Shown here: positions 36,644 to 50,453 of the stretch, in pieces
Layout of the letters: each line of letters starts with the position of its first letter
Position numbering within the stretch: the stretch's first letter is position 1
Source: Camelus bactrianus
Lineage: Eukaryota > Chordata > Mammalia > Artiodactyla > Camelidae
DNA: 64,000 nt
Assembly (NCBI RefSeq): GCF_048773025.1
Contig: NC_133541.1
Location: 153,666,201 to 153,730,200 of the forward strand
Direction: 5' to 3'
Notes under the pieces: generated by a model
What the model saw: the letters and a program-made list of their open reading frames with translations, nothing else
Databases searched by the model: none
What the model was told of the DNA's origin: nothing
Made by a program: the position numbers and the translations under genes

Positions 36644-38837
36644 ATTACATAGATTCTCCCGCTGTGATATTACGTGTTTCGAACATGCTACATGCAGAAA
36701 ATATTCGACAAAAATACACTACAGAGTTGTTTGCATGTGGATTACAGGACTTTCTCACTATAGAAGGCATATAGATGCTTAGAAGCATTTTCTGTGATTT
36801 CACAGAGTTTTCCAAACCCCAGTTTCGAAAATGAGGCCGATTTCACGGCAAACACCTCTTGGAGCGGGTTCTAACCAATAGACATGTAATTTACATGGAT
36901 TCGCTCACCTTCAAATTCCGTGTTCCGAGCACGCTACATGCATCTCGGATGCGACAAATATTCACTACAGAGTTGTTAGCAAGTGGATGACAGCACTTTC
37001 ATCCAGCATACAAGGCTTACTGACACTTTGAAGAATTTTCTCAGATTTCACACGTTAGTTTGAAAGCCAGTTTTGAAAATGAGCCAGATTCGGCAGAAAA
37101 ATGCTCTTGGAGCCAGTTCTACCCAAAAGATAGGTAATTTCCCTACTTCCAATCACCGTGACATTCCATGTTCTGAACACGTTACATGCACCACGGATTC
37201 AAAAAACATTCTTTAATGAGTTGTGTACATGTGTATTAACGAACTTTAATCCACATTACAGTGCATATTTATACATAGAAATTTTATTCTGATTTAGTAG
37301 TATTCTCCTAATGTCAGTCTCTAAAATCATGCAGTTTCCACAGAAAAATCCTCTTGGAGAGAGTTCTACCCAATAGACATGCAATTTACATAGAACCCGT
37401 CATCGTGAAATTCCGTGTTCCGAAAAAGCTACATGCATCACGGATTCAACAAATATTGACTACAGAGTTGTTAGCATAAGGGTTACCGAACTTTCAACCA
37501 CCATAAAAGCCATGTTGACAATTTGAAGCATTTTCTCACATTTCAAAAGATTTTCCTAATGCCAGTTTTGACAAGGAGGCAGATTCGCAGAAAAATCCTC
37601 GTGGAGCGAGTACTTCCCAATAGAGTTGTAATTTACATAGTTCCCCTCACAGTGACATTCAATTTTCCGAACACGCTACATGCATCAAGGTTTCAACAAA
37701 CTTTCTCGAATGAGTTGTGAACATGTAGATTACAGAACTTTCATCCACCATACATGGCATATTTACAACTAGAAAGATTAACTCTGAATTTGCAGCTTTT
37801 TTCCTAATGCCAGTTTGGAAAATCAGGCCATTTTATCAGGGAAAATTTTTTGGAGCGAATTCTAACCAATAGGTGTGTAATTTACATAGATTCCATCGCC
37901 GGGATTTTCCGTGATACGAACCCACTGCATGCATAATGCTTTCGAAAAATATTCATGACAGATTTGTTTGCATGTTGTTTTACGATCTTGCATCAAAATA
38001 CAAGGCATATAGACACTTTGAAGCATTTTCTCTGACTTTGCAGAGATTTTCAAACGCCAGGTTCAAAAATGAGGCAGATTTCTCAGAAAAAACTCTTAGA
38101 GCAAATTCTACCCAAGAGATATGTATTTTACATAGATTGGCTCACCGTGATTTTCTGTGTCCGAACACACTTCATTTATATCGGATTCGAAAAATACTCT
38201 CTACAGACTAGTTAGCATGCGGATTACCGAACTTTCATTCACCATAAAAGGCAGATGTACACCGAGAATCCAGCAATAAAGGTTCGGAGGTTTTTCATAA
38301 CGCCAGTTTCAAAAATCAGGACGATTTCTCAGGAAAAACCTCTTGGACTGATTTCTAACCAAGGGAAATGTAATTTACATAAATTCCCTGGCTGTGAATT
38401 TCCGTGTTACGAACATGTTACATGCATAAAGGACTCGACAAATATTCACTACAAATTTGTTAGCATGTGGATTACCGAACTTTCATCCACCATACAAGGC
38501 ATATTTACACCTAGAAGTAGTTATTCTTTTTTCGCAGGTTTTTCCTAACATCCAGCTTCGAAAATCATGAAATTTTCACAGAAACATTCAATTAAAGCGA
38601 GTTCTATCCAGCAGAATTTTTATTTTCAGAGCTTCACTCACCGAGACATTCCGTGTTCCGAAAACATTACATTCATCACAGCTGCGACAAACATTCTTTA
38701 AAGACCGTGAACATGTGGATTACCGATTTTTCAACCACAATACAAGGCATATTTACACCTAGAAATATTTACTTAGATTTCGCCGGTTTTCCTAACGTCA
38801 GTTACGAAAATCAGGCAGTTTTCGCAGAAAAATACTC
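36121..38837 (+). repeat. HOR unit, 11 monomers (m11 to m13 lost)
   Basis: Order: m1 to m9, m10/m13, m14. From about 37.68 kb it is nearly identical to the sequence 2,717 bp to its left, giving a local 11-monomer repeat. It contains the left boundary of the 8,899-bp duplication. Confidence 0.88.
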
Positions 38838-41554
38838 TTGGTGCATGTTCTATCCAATAGACATCTCATTTTCATAGATACCTTCACCGTAACATTCCGT
38901 GTTCCGAAAACGGTCCATGCACCACGGATTCAACAAATATTCACTTCTGAGTTCTTAGCATGTGAATTACACATCTTTAACAACCCGTTGAAGAGATATT
39001 GCCACCTTAAAGCTTTTACTCAGATTTTGCAGCGTTTTCATAACACCAGTTTCCAAACAGGCAGATTTTTCAGTAAAATGCTCCTGGAGTGTGTTCTAAC
39101 CAATAGATATGTAATTTTATAGTTTGCATCAACATGACAGTCCATTTTCCGAACGCGCTACACACATCACGGATTTGACAAACATTCTTAATGAGTTGTG
39201 TACATGTGTGTTACACAACTTTCATCCACCATACAAGGCATATTGACACCTAGAAACTTTAACACTGAGTTCGCAGATATTTCCTAAAAGCATTTTCGAA
39301 AATCACGCAGTTTTCAAAGGAAAAAACTTTTGGAGCCTGTTCTACCCAATAGATATGTAAATTACATAGATTCTCCCGCTGTGATATTACGTGTTTCGAA
39401 CATGCTACATGCAGAAAATATTCGACAAAAATACACTACAGAGTTGTTTGCATGTGGATTACAGGACTTTCTCACTATAGAAGGCATATAGATGCTTAGA
39501 AGCATTTTCTGTGATTTCACAGAGTTTTCCAAACCCCAGTTTCGAAAATGAGGCCGATTTCACGGCAAACACCTCTTGGAGCGGGTTCTAACCAATAGAC
39601 ATGTAATTTACATGGATTCGCTCACCGTCAAATTCCGTGTTCCGAACACGCTACATGCATCTCGGATGCGACAAATATTCACTACAGAGTTGTTAGCAAG
39701 TGGATGACAGCACTTTCATCCAGCATACAAGGCTTACTGACACTTTGAAGAATTTTCTCAGATTTCACACGTCAGTTTGAAAGCCAGTTTTGAAAATGAG
39801 CCAGATTCGGCAGAAAAATGCTCTTGGAGCCAGTTCTACCCAAAAGATAGGTAATTTCCCTACTTCCAATCACCGTGACATTCCATGTTCTGAACACGTT
39901 ACATGCACCACGGATTCAAAAAACATTCTTTAATGAGTTGTGTACATGTGTATTAACGAACTTTAATCCACATTACAGTGCATATTTATACATAGAAATT
40001 TTATTCTGATTTAGTAGTATTCTCCTAATGTCAGTCTCTAAAATCATGCAGTTTCCACAGAAAAATCCTCTTGGAGCGAGTTCAACCCAATACACATGCA
40101 ATTTACATAGAACCCGTCATCGTGAAATTCCGTGTTCCGAAAAAGCTACATGCATCACGGATTCAACAAATATTGACTACAGAGTTGTTAGCATAAGGGT
40201 TACCGAACTTTCAACCACCATAAAAGCCATGTTGACAATTTGAAGCATTTTCTCACATTTCAAAAGATTTTCCTAATGCCAGTTTTGACAAGGAGGCAGA
40301 TTCGCAGAAAAATCCTCGTGGAGCGAGTACTTCCCAATAGAATTGTAATTTACATAGTTTCCCTCAAAGTGACATTCCATTTTCCGAACACGCTACATGC
40401 ATCAAGGTTTCAACAAACTTTCTCGAATGAGTTGTGAACATGTAGATTACAGAACTTTCATCCACCATACATGGCATATTTACAAGTAGAAACATTAACT
40501 CTGAATTTGCAGCTTTTTCCTAATGCCAGTTTGGAAAATCAGGCCGTTTTCTCAGGGAAAAATTTTTGGAGTAAATTCTAACCAATAGTTGTGTAATTTA
40601 CATAGATTCCACCGCCGGGATTTTCCGTGATACGATCCCACTGCATGCATAACGCTTTCTAAAAATATTCACCACAGATTTGTTTGCATGTGTTTTTACG
40701 ATCTTGCATTACAATACAAGGCATATTGACACTTTGAAGCATTTTCTCTGATTTTGCAGAGATTTTCAAACGCCAGTTTCAAAAATGAGGCAGATTTCTC
40801 AGAAAAAACTCTTAGAGCAAATTCTACCCAAGAGAAATTTATTTTACATAGATACGCTCACCGTGATATTCTGTGTTCCGAACACACTTCATGTAAGTCG
40901 GATTCGACAAATATTCTCTACAGACTAGTTAGCATGCGGATTACCGAACTATCATCCACCATAAAAGGAAGATGTACACCGAGAATCTAGTAATCTGGGT
41001 TCGCAGGTTTTTCCTAACGCCAGTTTCGAAAATCAGGCATATTTCTCAGGAAATAACTCTTGGAGTGATTTCTAACCAAGGGAAATGTAATTTACTTAAA
41101 TTCCCTGGCCGTGAAATTCCGTGTTCCGAACATGTTACATGCATAAATGACTCGACAAATATTCACTACCAATTTGTTTGCATGTGGATTACCGAACTTT
41201 CATCCACCATACAAGGCATATTTACACCTAGAAGTATTTATTCTGATTTCGCAGGTTTTTCCTTACATCCAGATTCGAATATCATGAAATTTTCACAGAA
41301 ACATTCAATTCAAGCGAGTTCTATCCAGTAGAATTGTTATTTTCAGAGCTTCACTCACCGAGACATTCCGTGTTCCGAAAACATTTCATTCATCACGGCT
41401 TCGACAAACATTATTTAATGACCATGAGCATTTGGATTACCTATTTTTGAACCACAGTACAAAGCATATTTACACCTAGAAACATTAACTTAGATTTCGC
41501 CGATTTTCCAAACGTCAGTTACGAAAATCAGGCAGTTTTCGCAGAAAAATTCTC
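38838..41554 (+). repeat. HOR unit, 11 monomers, first half of composite 1
   Basis: Order: m1 to m9, m10/m13, m14, with the short m2 allele. Its m1 shares AAGAGATATTGCCACC with those at 29946, 36121 and 47737. Confidence 0.88.
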
Positions 41555-41801
41555 TTGGTGCATGTTCTATCCAATAGACATCTCATTTTCATAGATAACT
41601 TCACCGTAATATTCCGTGTTCCGAAAACGGTCCATGCACCACGGATTCAACAAACATTCTTTAATGAGTTGTGTACATGTGTATTAACGAACTTTAATCC
41701 ACATTACAGTGCATATTTATACATAGAAATTTTATTTTGGTTTAGTAGTATTCTCCTAATGTCAGTCTCTAAAATCATGCAGTTTCCACAGAAAAATCCT
41801 C
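41555..41801 (+). repeat. m1/m5 hybrid monomer (first occurrence)
   Basis: It starts as m1 (TTGGTGCATGTTCTATCC, GACATCTCATTTTCATAG, CGAAAACGGTCCATGC) and ends as m5 (CATTCTTTAATGAGTTG, GTGTATTAACGAAC, AGTGCATATTTATAC). The two parents share 22 bases at the switch (41633 to 41654). Copies follow at 46005, 50454 and 54904. Confidence 0.88.
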
Positions 41802-43287
41802 TTGGAGAGAGTTCTACCCAATAGACATGCAATTTACATAGAACCCGTCATCGTGAAATTCCGTGTTCCGAAAAAGCTACATGCATCACGGATTCTACAA
41901 ATATTGACTACAGAGTTGTTAGCATAAGGATTACCGAACTTTCATCCACCATAAAAGCCATGTTGACAATTTGAAGCATTTTCTCACATTTCGAAAGTTT
42001 TTCCTAATGCCAGTTTTGAAAAGGAGGCAGATTTAGCAGAAAAATACTCGTGGAGCGAGTACTTCCTAATAGAAATGTAATTTAAATAGTTTCCCTCACA
42101 GTGACATTCCATTTTCCGAACACGCTACATGCATCAAGGTTTCAACAAACTTTCTCGAATGAGTTGTGAACATGTAGATTACAGAACTTTCATCCACCAT
42201 ATATGGCATATTTTCAACTAGTAACATTAACTCTGAATTTGCAGCTTTTTCCTAATGCCAGTTTGGAAAATCAGGCCGTTTTCTCAGGGAAAAATTTTTG
42301 GAGCAAATTCTAACCAATAGGTGTGTAATTTACATAGATTCCATCGCGGGGATTTTCCGTGATACGATCCCACTGCATGCATAACGCTTTCTAAAAATAT
42401 TCACCACAGATTTGTTTGTATGTGGTTTTACGATCTTGCATCACAATACAAGGCATATTGACACTTTGAAGCATTTTCTCTGATTTTGCAGAGATTTTCA
42501 AACGCCAGGTTCAAAAATGAGGCAGATTTCTCAGAAAAAACTCTTAGAGCAAATTCTACCCAAGAGAAATTTATTTTACTTAGATACGCTCACCGTGATA
42601 TTCTGTGTTCCGAACAAACTTCATTTATCTCGGAATCGACAAATATTCTCTACAGACTAGTTAGCATGCGGATTACCGAACTTTCATTCACCATAAAAGG
42701 CAGATGTACACCGAGAATCTAGCAATCTGTGTTCGCAGCTGTTTCCTAACTCCAGTTTCAAAAATCAGGACGATTTCTCAGGAAAAACCTCTTGGAGTGA
42801 TTTCTAACCCAGGGAAATGTAATTTACATAAATTCCCTGGCTGTGAATTTCCGTGTTACGAACATATTACATGCATAAAAGACTCGACAAATATTCACCA
42901 CAAATTTGTTAGCATGTGGATTACCGAACTTTCATCCACCATACAAGGCATATTTACACCTAGAAGTAGTTATTTTGATTTCACAGATTTTTCCTAACAT
43001 CCAGTTTCGAAAATCATGAAATTTTCACAGAAACATTCAATTCAAGCGAGTTCTATCCAGCAGAATTGTTATTTTCAGAGCTTCACTCACCGAGACATTC
43101 CGTGTTCCGAAAACATTACATTCATCACGGCTTCGACAAACATTGTTTAATGACCGTGATCATGTGGATTACCGATTTTTCAACCACAATACAAGCCATA
43201 TTTGCACCTAGAAACATTTACTTAAATTTCGCCGGTTTTCTAAAATGACAGTTACGAAAATCAGTCAGTTTTCGCAGAAAAATTCTC
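41555..43287 (+). repeat. HOR unit, 7 monomers, second half of composite 1
   Basis: Order: m1/m5 hybrid, m6, m7, m8, m9, m10/m13, m14. It lacks the equivalent of m2 to m5 in addition to m11 to m13. It is the first 7-monomer unit in the window. Confidence 0.88.
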
Positions 43288-46004
43288 TTGGTGCATGTTC
43301 TGTCCAATAGAAATCTCATTTTCATAGGTACCTTCACCGTAACATTCCGTGTTCCGAAAACGTTCCATGCACCACGGATTCAACAAATATTCACTTCTGA
43401 GTTCTTAGCATGTGAATTACACATCTTTAACAACCCGTTGAAGACATATTGCCACCTTAAAGCTTTTACTCAGATTTTGCAGCGTTTTCATAACACCAGT
43501 TTCCAAACAGGCAGATTTTTCAGTAAAATGCTCCTGGAGCGTGTTCTAACCAATAGATATGTAATTTTATAGTTTGCATCACCATGACAGTCCATTTTCC
43601 GAACGCGCTACACACATCACGGATTTGACAAACATTCTTAATGAGTTGTGTACATGTGTGTTACACAACTTTCATCCACCATACAAGGCATATTGACACC
43701 TAGAAACTTTAACACTGAGTTCGCAGATATTTCCTAAAAGCATTTTCGAAAATCAGGCAGTTTTCAAAGGAAAAAACTTTTGGAGCCTGTTCTACCCAAT
43801 AGATATGTAAATTACATAGATTCTCCCGCTGTGATATTACGTGTTTCGAACATGCTACATGCAGAAAATATTCGACAAAAATACACTACAGAGTTGTTTG
43901 CATGTGGATTACAGGACTTTCTCACTATAGAAGGCATATAGATGCTTAGAAGCATTTTCTGTGATTTCACAGAGTTTTCCAAACCCCAGTTTCGAAAATG
44001 AGGCCGATTTCACGGCAAACACCTCTTGGAGCGGGTTCTAACCAATAGACATGTAATTTACATGGATTCGCTCACCGTCAAATTCCGTGTTCCGAACACG
44101 CTACATGCATCTCGGATGCGACAAATATTCACTACAGAGTTGTTAGCAAGTGGATGACAGCACTTTCATCCAGCATACAAGGCTTACTGACACTTTGAAG
44201 AATTTTCTCAGATTTCACACGTTAGTTTGAAAGCCAGTTTTGAAAATGAGCCAGATTCGGCAGAAAAATGCTCTTGGAGCCAGTTCTACCCAAAAGATAG
44301 GTAATTTCCCTACTTCCAATCACCGTGACATTCCATGTTCTGAACACGTTACATGCACCACGGATTCAAAAAACATTCTTTAATGAGTTGTGTACATGTG
44401 TATTAACGAACTTTAATCCACATTACAGTGCATATTTATACATAGAAATTTTATTCTGATTTAGTAGTATTCTCCTAATGTCAGTCTCTAAAATCATGCA
44501 GTTTCCACAGAAAAATCCTCTTGGAGAGAGTTCTACCCAATAGACATGCAATTTACATAGAACCCGTCATCGTGAAATTCCGTGTTCCGAAAAAGCTACA
44601 TGCATCACGGATTCAACAAATATTGACTACAGAGTTGTTAGCATAAGGGTTACCGAACTTTCAACTACCATAAAAGCCATGTTGACAATTTGAAGCATTT
44701 TCTCACATTTCAAAAGATTTTCCTAATGCCAGTTTTGAAAAGGAGGCAGATTCGCAGAAAAATCCTCGTGGAGCGAGTACTTCCCAATAGAATTGTAATT
44801 TACATAGTTTCCCTCAAAGTGACATTCCATTTTCCGAACACGCTACATGCATCAAGGTTTCAACAAACTTTCTCGAATGAGTTGTGAACATGTAGATTAC
44901 AGAACTTTCATCCACCATACATGGCATATTTACAAGTAGAAACATTAACTCTGAATTTGCAGCTTTTTCCTAATGCCAGTTTGGAAAATCAGGCCGTTTT
45001 CTCAGGGAAAAATTTTTGGAGTAAATTCTAACCAATAGGTGTGTAATTTACATAGATTCCACCGCCGGGATTTTCCGTGATACGATCCCACTGCATGCAT
45101 AACGCTTTCTAAAAATATTCACCACAGATTTGTTTGCATGTGTTTTTACGATCTTGCATTACAATACAAGGCATATTGACACTTTGAAGCATTTTCTCTG
45201 ATTTTGCAGAGATTTTCAAACGCCAGTTTCAAAAATGAGGCAGATTTCTCAGAAAAAACTCTTAGAGCAAATTCTACCCAAGAGAAATTTATTTTACATA
45301 GATACGCTCACCGTGATATTCTGTGTTCCGAACACACTTCATGTAAGTCGGATTCGACAAATATTCTCTACAGACTAGTTAGCATCCGGATTACCGAACT
45401 ATCATCCACCATAAAAGGAAGATGTACACCGAGAATCTAGTAATCTGGGTTCGCAGGATTTTCCTAACGCCAGTATCGAAAATCAGGCATATTTCTCAGG
45501 AAAAAACTCTTGGAGTGATTTCTAACCAAGGGAAATGTAATTTACTTAAATTCCCTGGCCGTGAAATTCCGTGATCCGAACATGTTACATGCATAAATGA
45601 CTCGACAAATATTCACTACCAATTTGTTTGCATGTGGATTACCGAACTTTCATCCACCATACAAGGCATATTTACACCTAGAAGTATTTATTCTGATTTC
45701 GCAGGTTTTTCCTTACATCCAGATTCGAATATCATGAAATTTTCACAGAAACATTCAATTCAAGCGAGTTCTATCCAGCAGAATTGTTATTTTCAGAGCT
45801 TCACTCACCGAGACATTCCGTGTTCCGAAAACATTTCATTCATCACGGCTTCGACAAACATTATTTAATGACCATGAGCATGTGGATTACCTATTTTTGA
45901 ACCACAGTACAAAGCATATTTACACCTAGAAACATTAACTTAGATTTCGCCGATTTTCCAAACGTCAGTTACGAAAATCAGTCAGTTTTCGCAGAAAAAT
46001 TCTC
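43288..46004 (+). repeat. HOR unit, 11 monomers, first half of composite 2
   Basis: Order: m1 to m9, m10/m13, m14. Its m1 has the variants GTCCAATAGAAATCTC and AAAACGTTCCATGC, shared only with the unit at 52187. This shows that alternate composites are the closest relatives. Confidence 0.88.
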
Positions 46005-47736
46005 TTGGTGCATGTTCTATCCAATAGACATCTCATTTTCATAGATAACTTCACCGTAATATTCCGTGTTCCGAAAACGGTCCATGCACCACGGATTCAA
46101 CAAACATTCTTTAATGAGTTGTGTACATGTGTATTAACGAACTTTAATCCACATTACAGTGCATATTTATACATAGAAATTTTATTTTGGTTTAGTAGTA
46201 TTCTCCTAATGTCAGTCTCTAAAATCATGCAGTTTCCACAGAAAAATCCTCTTGGAGAGAGTTCTACCCAATAGACATGCAATTTACATAGAACCCGTCA
46301 TCGTGAAATTCCGTGTTCCGAAAAAGCTACATGCATCACGGATTCTACAAATATTGACTACAGAGTTGTTAGCATAAGGATTACCGAACTTTCATCCACC
46401 ATAAAAGCCATGTTGACAATTTGAAGCATTTTCTCACATTTCGAAAGTTTTTCCTAATGCCAGTTTTGAAAAGGAGGCAGATTTAGCAGAAAAATTCTCG
46501 TGGAGCGAGTACTTCCTAATAGAAATGTAATTTAAATAGTTTCCCTCACAGTGACATTCCATTTTCCGAACACGCTACATGCATCAAGGTTTCAACAAAC
46601 TTTCTCGAATGAGTTGTGAACATGTAGATTACAGAACTTTCATCCACCATACATGGCATATTTACAACTAGAAAGATTAACTCTGAATTTGCAGCTTTTT
46701 TCCTAATGCCAGTTTGGAAAATCAGGCCATTTTATCAGGGAAAATTTTTTGGAGCGAATTCTAACCAATAGGTGTGTAATTTACATAGATTCCATCGCCG
46801 GGATTTTCCGTGATACGAACCCACTGCATGCATAATGCTTTCGAAAAATATTCATGACAGATTTGTTTGCATGTTGTTTTACGATCTTGCATCAAAATAC
46901 AAGGCATATAGACACTTTGAAGCATTTTCTCTGACTTTGCAGAGATTTTCAAACGCCAGGTTCAAAAATGAGGCAGATTTCTCAGAAAAAACTCTTAGAG
47001 CAAATTCTACCCAAGAGATATGTATTTTACATAGATTGGCTCACCGTGATTTTCTGTGTCCGAACACACTTCATTTATATCGGATTCGACAAATACTCTC
47101 TACAGACTAGTTAGCATGCGGATTACCGAACTTTCATTCACCATAAAAGGCAGATGTACACCGAGAATCCAGCAATAAAGGTTCGGAGGTTTTTCATAAC
47201 GCCAGTTTCAAAAATCAGGACGATTTCTCAGGAAAAACCTCTTGGACTGATTTCTAACCAAGGGAAATGTAATTTACATAAATTCCCTGGCTGTGAATTT
47301 CCGTGTTACGAACATGTTACATGCATAAAGGACTCGACAAATATTCACTACAAATTTGTTAGCATGTGGATTACCGAACTTTCATCCACCATACAAGGCA
47401 TATTTACACCTAGAAGTAGTTATTCTTTTTTCGCAGGTTTTTCCTAACATCCAGCTTCGAAAATCATGAAATTTTCACAGAAACATTCAATTAAAGCGAG
47501 TTCTATCCAGCAGAATTTTTATTTTCAGAGCTTCACTCACCGAGACATTCCGTGTTCCGAAAACATTACATTCATCACAGCTGCGACAAACATTCTTTAA
47601 AGACCGTGAACATGTGGATTACCGATTTTTCAACCACAATACAAGGCATATTTACACCTAGAAATATTTACTTAGATTTCGCCGGTTTTCCTAACGTCAG
47701 TTACGAAAATCAGGCAGTTTTCGCAGAAAAATACTC
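46005..47736 (+). repeat. HOR unit, 7 monomers, contains the 8.9-kb junction
   Basis: Order: m1/m5, m6, m7, m8, m9, m10/m13, m14. Its m7 switches at about 46651/46652 from one 7-mer lineage to sequence matching 37753 onward, so this 7-mer is itself a recombinant of two unit types. Confidence 0.87.
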
Positions 47737-50453
47737 TTGGTGCATGTTCTATCCAATAGACATCTCATTTTCATAGATACCTTCACCGTAACATTCCGTG
47801 TTCCGAAAACGGTCCATGCACCACGGATTCAACAAATATTCACTTCTGAGTTCTTAGCATGTGAATTACACATCTTTAACAACCCGTTGAAGAGATATTG
47901 CCACCTTAAAGCTTTTACTCAGATTTTGCAGCGTTTTCATAACACCAGTTTCCAAACAGGCAGATTTTTCAGTAAAATGCTCCTGGAGTGTGTTCTAACC
48001 AATAGATATGTAATTTTATAGTTTGCATCACCATGACAGTCCATTTTCCGAACGCGCTACACACATCACGGATTTGACAAACATTCTTAATGAGTTGTGT
48101 ACATGTGTGTTACACAACTTTCATCCACCATACAAGGCATATTGACACCTAGAAACTTTAACACTGAGTTCGCAGATATTTCCTAAAAGCATTTTCGAAA
48201 ATCACGCAGTTTTCAAAGGAAAAAACTTTTGGAGCCTGTTCTACCCAATAGATATGTAAATTACATAGATTCTCCCGCTGTGATATTACGTGTTTCAAAC
48301 ATGCTACATGCAGAAAATATTCGACAAAAATACACTACAGAGTTGTTTGCATGTGGATTACAGGACTTTCTCACTATAGAAGGCATATAGATGCTTAGAA
48401 GCATTTTCTGTGATTTCACAGAGTTTTCCAAACCCCAGTTTCGAAAATGAGGCCGATGTCACGGCAAACACCTCTTGGAGCGGGTTCTAACCAATAGACA
48501 TGTAATTTACATGGATTCGCTCACCGTCAAATTCCGTGTTCCGAACACGCTACATGCATCTCGGATGTGACAAATATTCACTACAGAGTTGTTAGCAAGT
48601 GGATGACAGCACTTTCATCCAGCATACAAGGCTTACTGACACTTTGAAGAATTTTCTCAGATTTCACACGTCAGTTTGAAAGCCAGTTTTGAAAATGAGC
48701 CAGATTCGGCAGAAAAATGCTCTTGGAGCCAGTTCTACCCAAAAGATAGGTAATTTCCCTACTTCCAATCACCGTGACATTCCATGTTCTGAACACGTTA
48801 CATGCACCACGGATTCAAAAAACATTCTTTAATGAGTTGTGTACATGTGTATTAACGAACTTTAATCCACATTACAGTGCATATTTATACATAGAAATTT
48901 TATTCTGATTTAGTAGTATTCTCCTAATGTCAGTCTCTAAAATCATGCAGTTTCCACAGAAAAATCCTCTTGGAGCGAGTTCAACCCAATAGACATGCAA
49001 TTTACATAGAACCCGTCATCGTGAAATTCCGTGTTCCGAAAAAGCTACATGCATCACGGATTCAACAAATATTGACTACAGAGTTGTTAGCATAAGGGTT
49101 ACCGAACTTTCAACCACCATAAAAGCCATGTTGACAATTTGAAGCATTTTCTCACATTTCAAAAGATTTTCCTAATGCCAGTTTTGACAAGGAGGCAGAT
49201 TCGCAGAAAAATCCTCGTGGAGCGAGTACTTCCCAATAGAATTGTAATTTACATAGTTTCCCTCACAGTGACATTCCATTTTCCGAACACGCTACATGCA
49301 TCAAGGTTTCAACAAACTTTCTCGAATGAGTTGTGAACATGTAGATTACAGAACTTTCATCCACCATACATGGCATATTTACAAGTAGAAACATTAACTC
49401 TGAATTTGCAGCTTTTTCCTAATGCCAGTTTGGAAAATCAGGCCGTTTTCTCAGGGAAAAATTTTTGGAGTAAATTCTAACCAATAGTTGTGTAATTTAC
49501 ATAGATTCCACCGCCGGGATTTTCCGTGATACGATCCCACTGCATGCATAACGCTTTCTAAAAATATTCACCACAGATTTGTTTGCATGTGTTTTTACGA
49601 TCTTGCATTACAATACAAGGCATATTGACACTTTGAAGCATTTTCTCTGATTTTGCAGAGATTTTCAAACGCCAGTTTCAAAAATGAGGCAGATTTCTCA
49701 GAAAAAACTCTTAGAGCAAATTCTACCCAAGAGAAATTTATTTTACATAGATACGCTCACCGTGATATTCTGTGTTCCGAACACACTTCATGTAAGTCGG
49801 ATTCGACAAATATTCTCTACAGACTAGTTAGCATGCGGATTACCGAACTATCATCCACCATAAAAGGAAGATGTACACCGAGAATCTAGTAATCTGGGTT
49901 CGCAGGTTTTTCCTAACGCCAGTTTCGAAAATCAGGCATATTTCTCAGGAAATAACTCTTGGAGTGATTTCTAACCAAGGGAAATGTAATTTACTTAAAT
50001 TCCCTGGCCGTGAAATTCCGTGTTCCGAACATGTTACATGCATAAATGACTCGACAAATATTCACTACCAATTTGTTTGCATGTGGATTACCGAACTTTC
50101 ATCCACCATACAAGGCATATTTACACCTAGAAGTATTTATTCTGATTTCGCAGGTTTTTCCTTACATCCAGATTCGAATATCATGAAATTTTCACAGAAA
50201 CATTCAATTCAAGCGAGTTCTATCCAGTAGAATTGTTATTTTCAGAGCTTCACTCACCGAGACATTCCGTGTTCCGAAAACATTTCATTCATCACGGCTT
50301 CGACAAACATTATTTAATGACCATGAGCATTTGGATTACCTATTTTTGAACCACAGTACAAAGCATATTTACACCTAGAAACATTAACTTAGATTTCGCC
50401 GATTTTCCAAACGTCAGTTACGAAAATCAGGCAGTTTTCGCAGAAAAATTCTC
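47737..50453 (+). repeat. HOR unit, 11 monomers, first half of composite 3
   Basis: Order: m1 to m9, m10/m13, m14. It is a near copy of the unit at 38838, two composites to the left. Confidence 0.88.

Larger units (their letters stand above)
37753..46651 (+). repeat. 8,899-bp duplication, copy A (36 monomers)
   Basis: It begins in the 3' part of m7 (after CATCCACCATA) and ends at the same place in a later m7. Against copy B I noted roughly fifteen single-base differences by eye and no length change, so the copies are near 99.8% identical. It contains two 11+7 composite periods. Confidence 0.84.
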
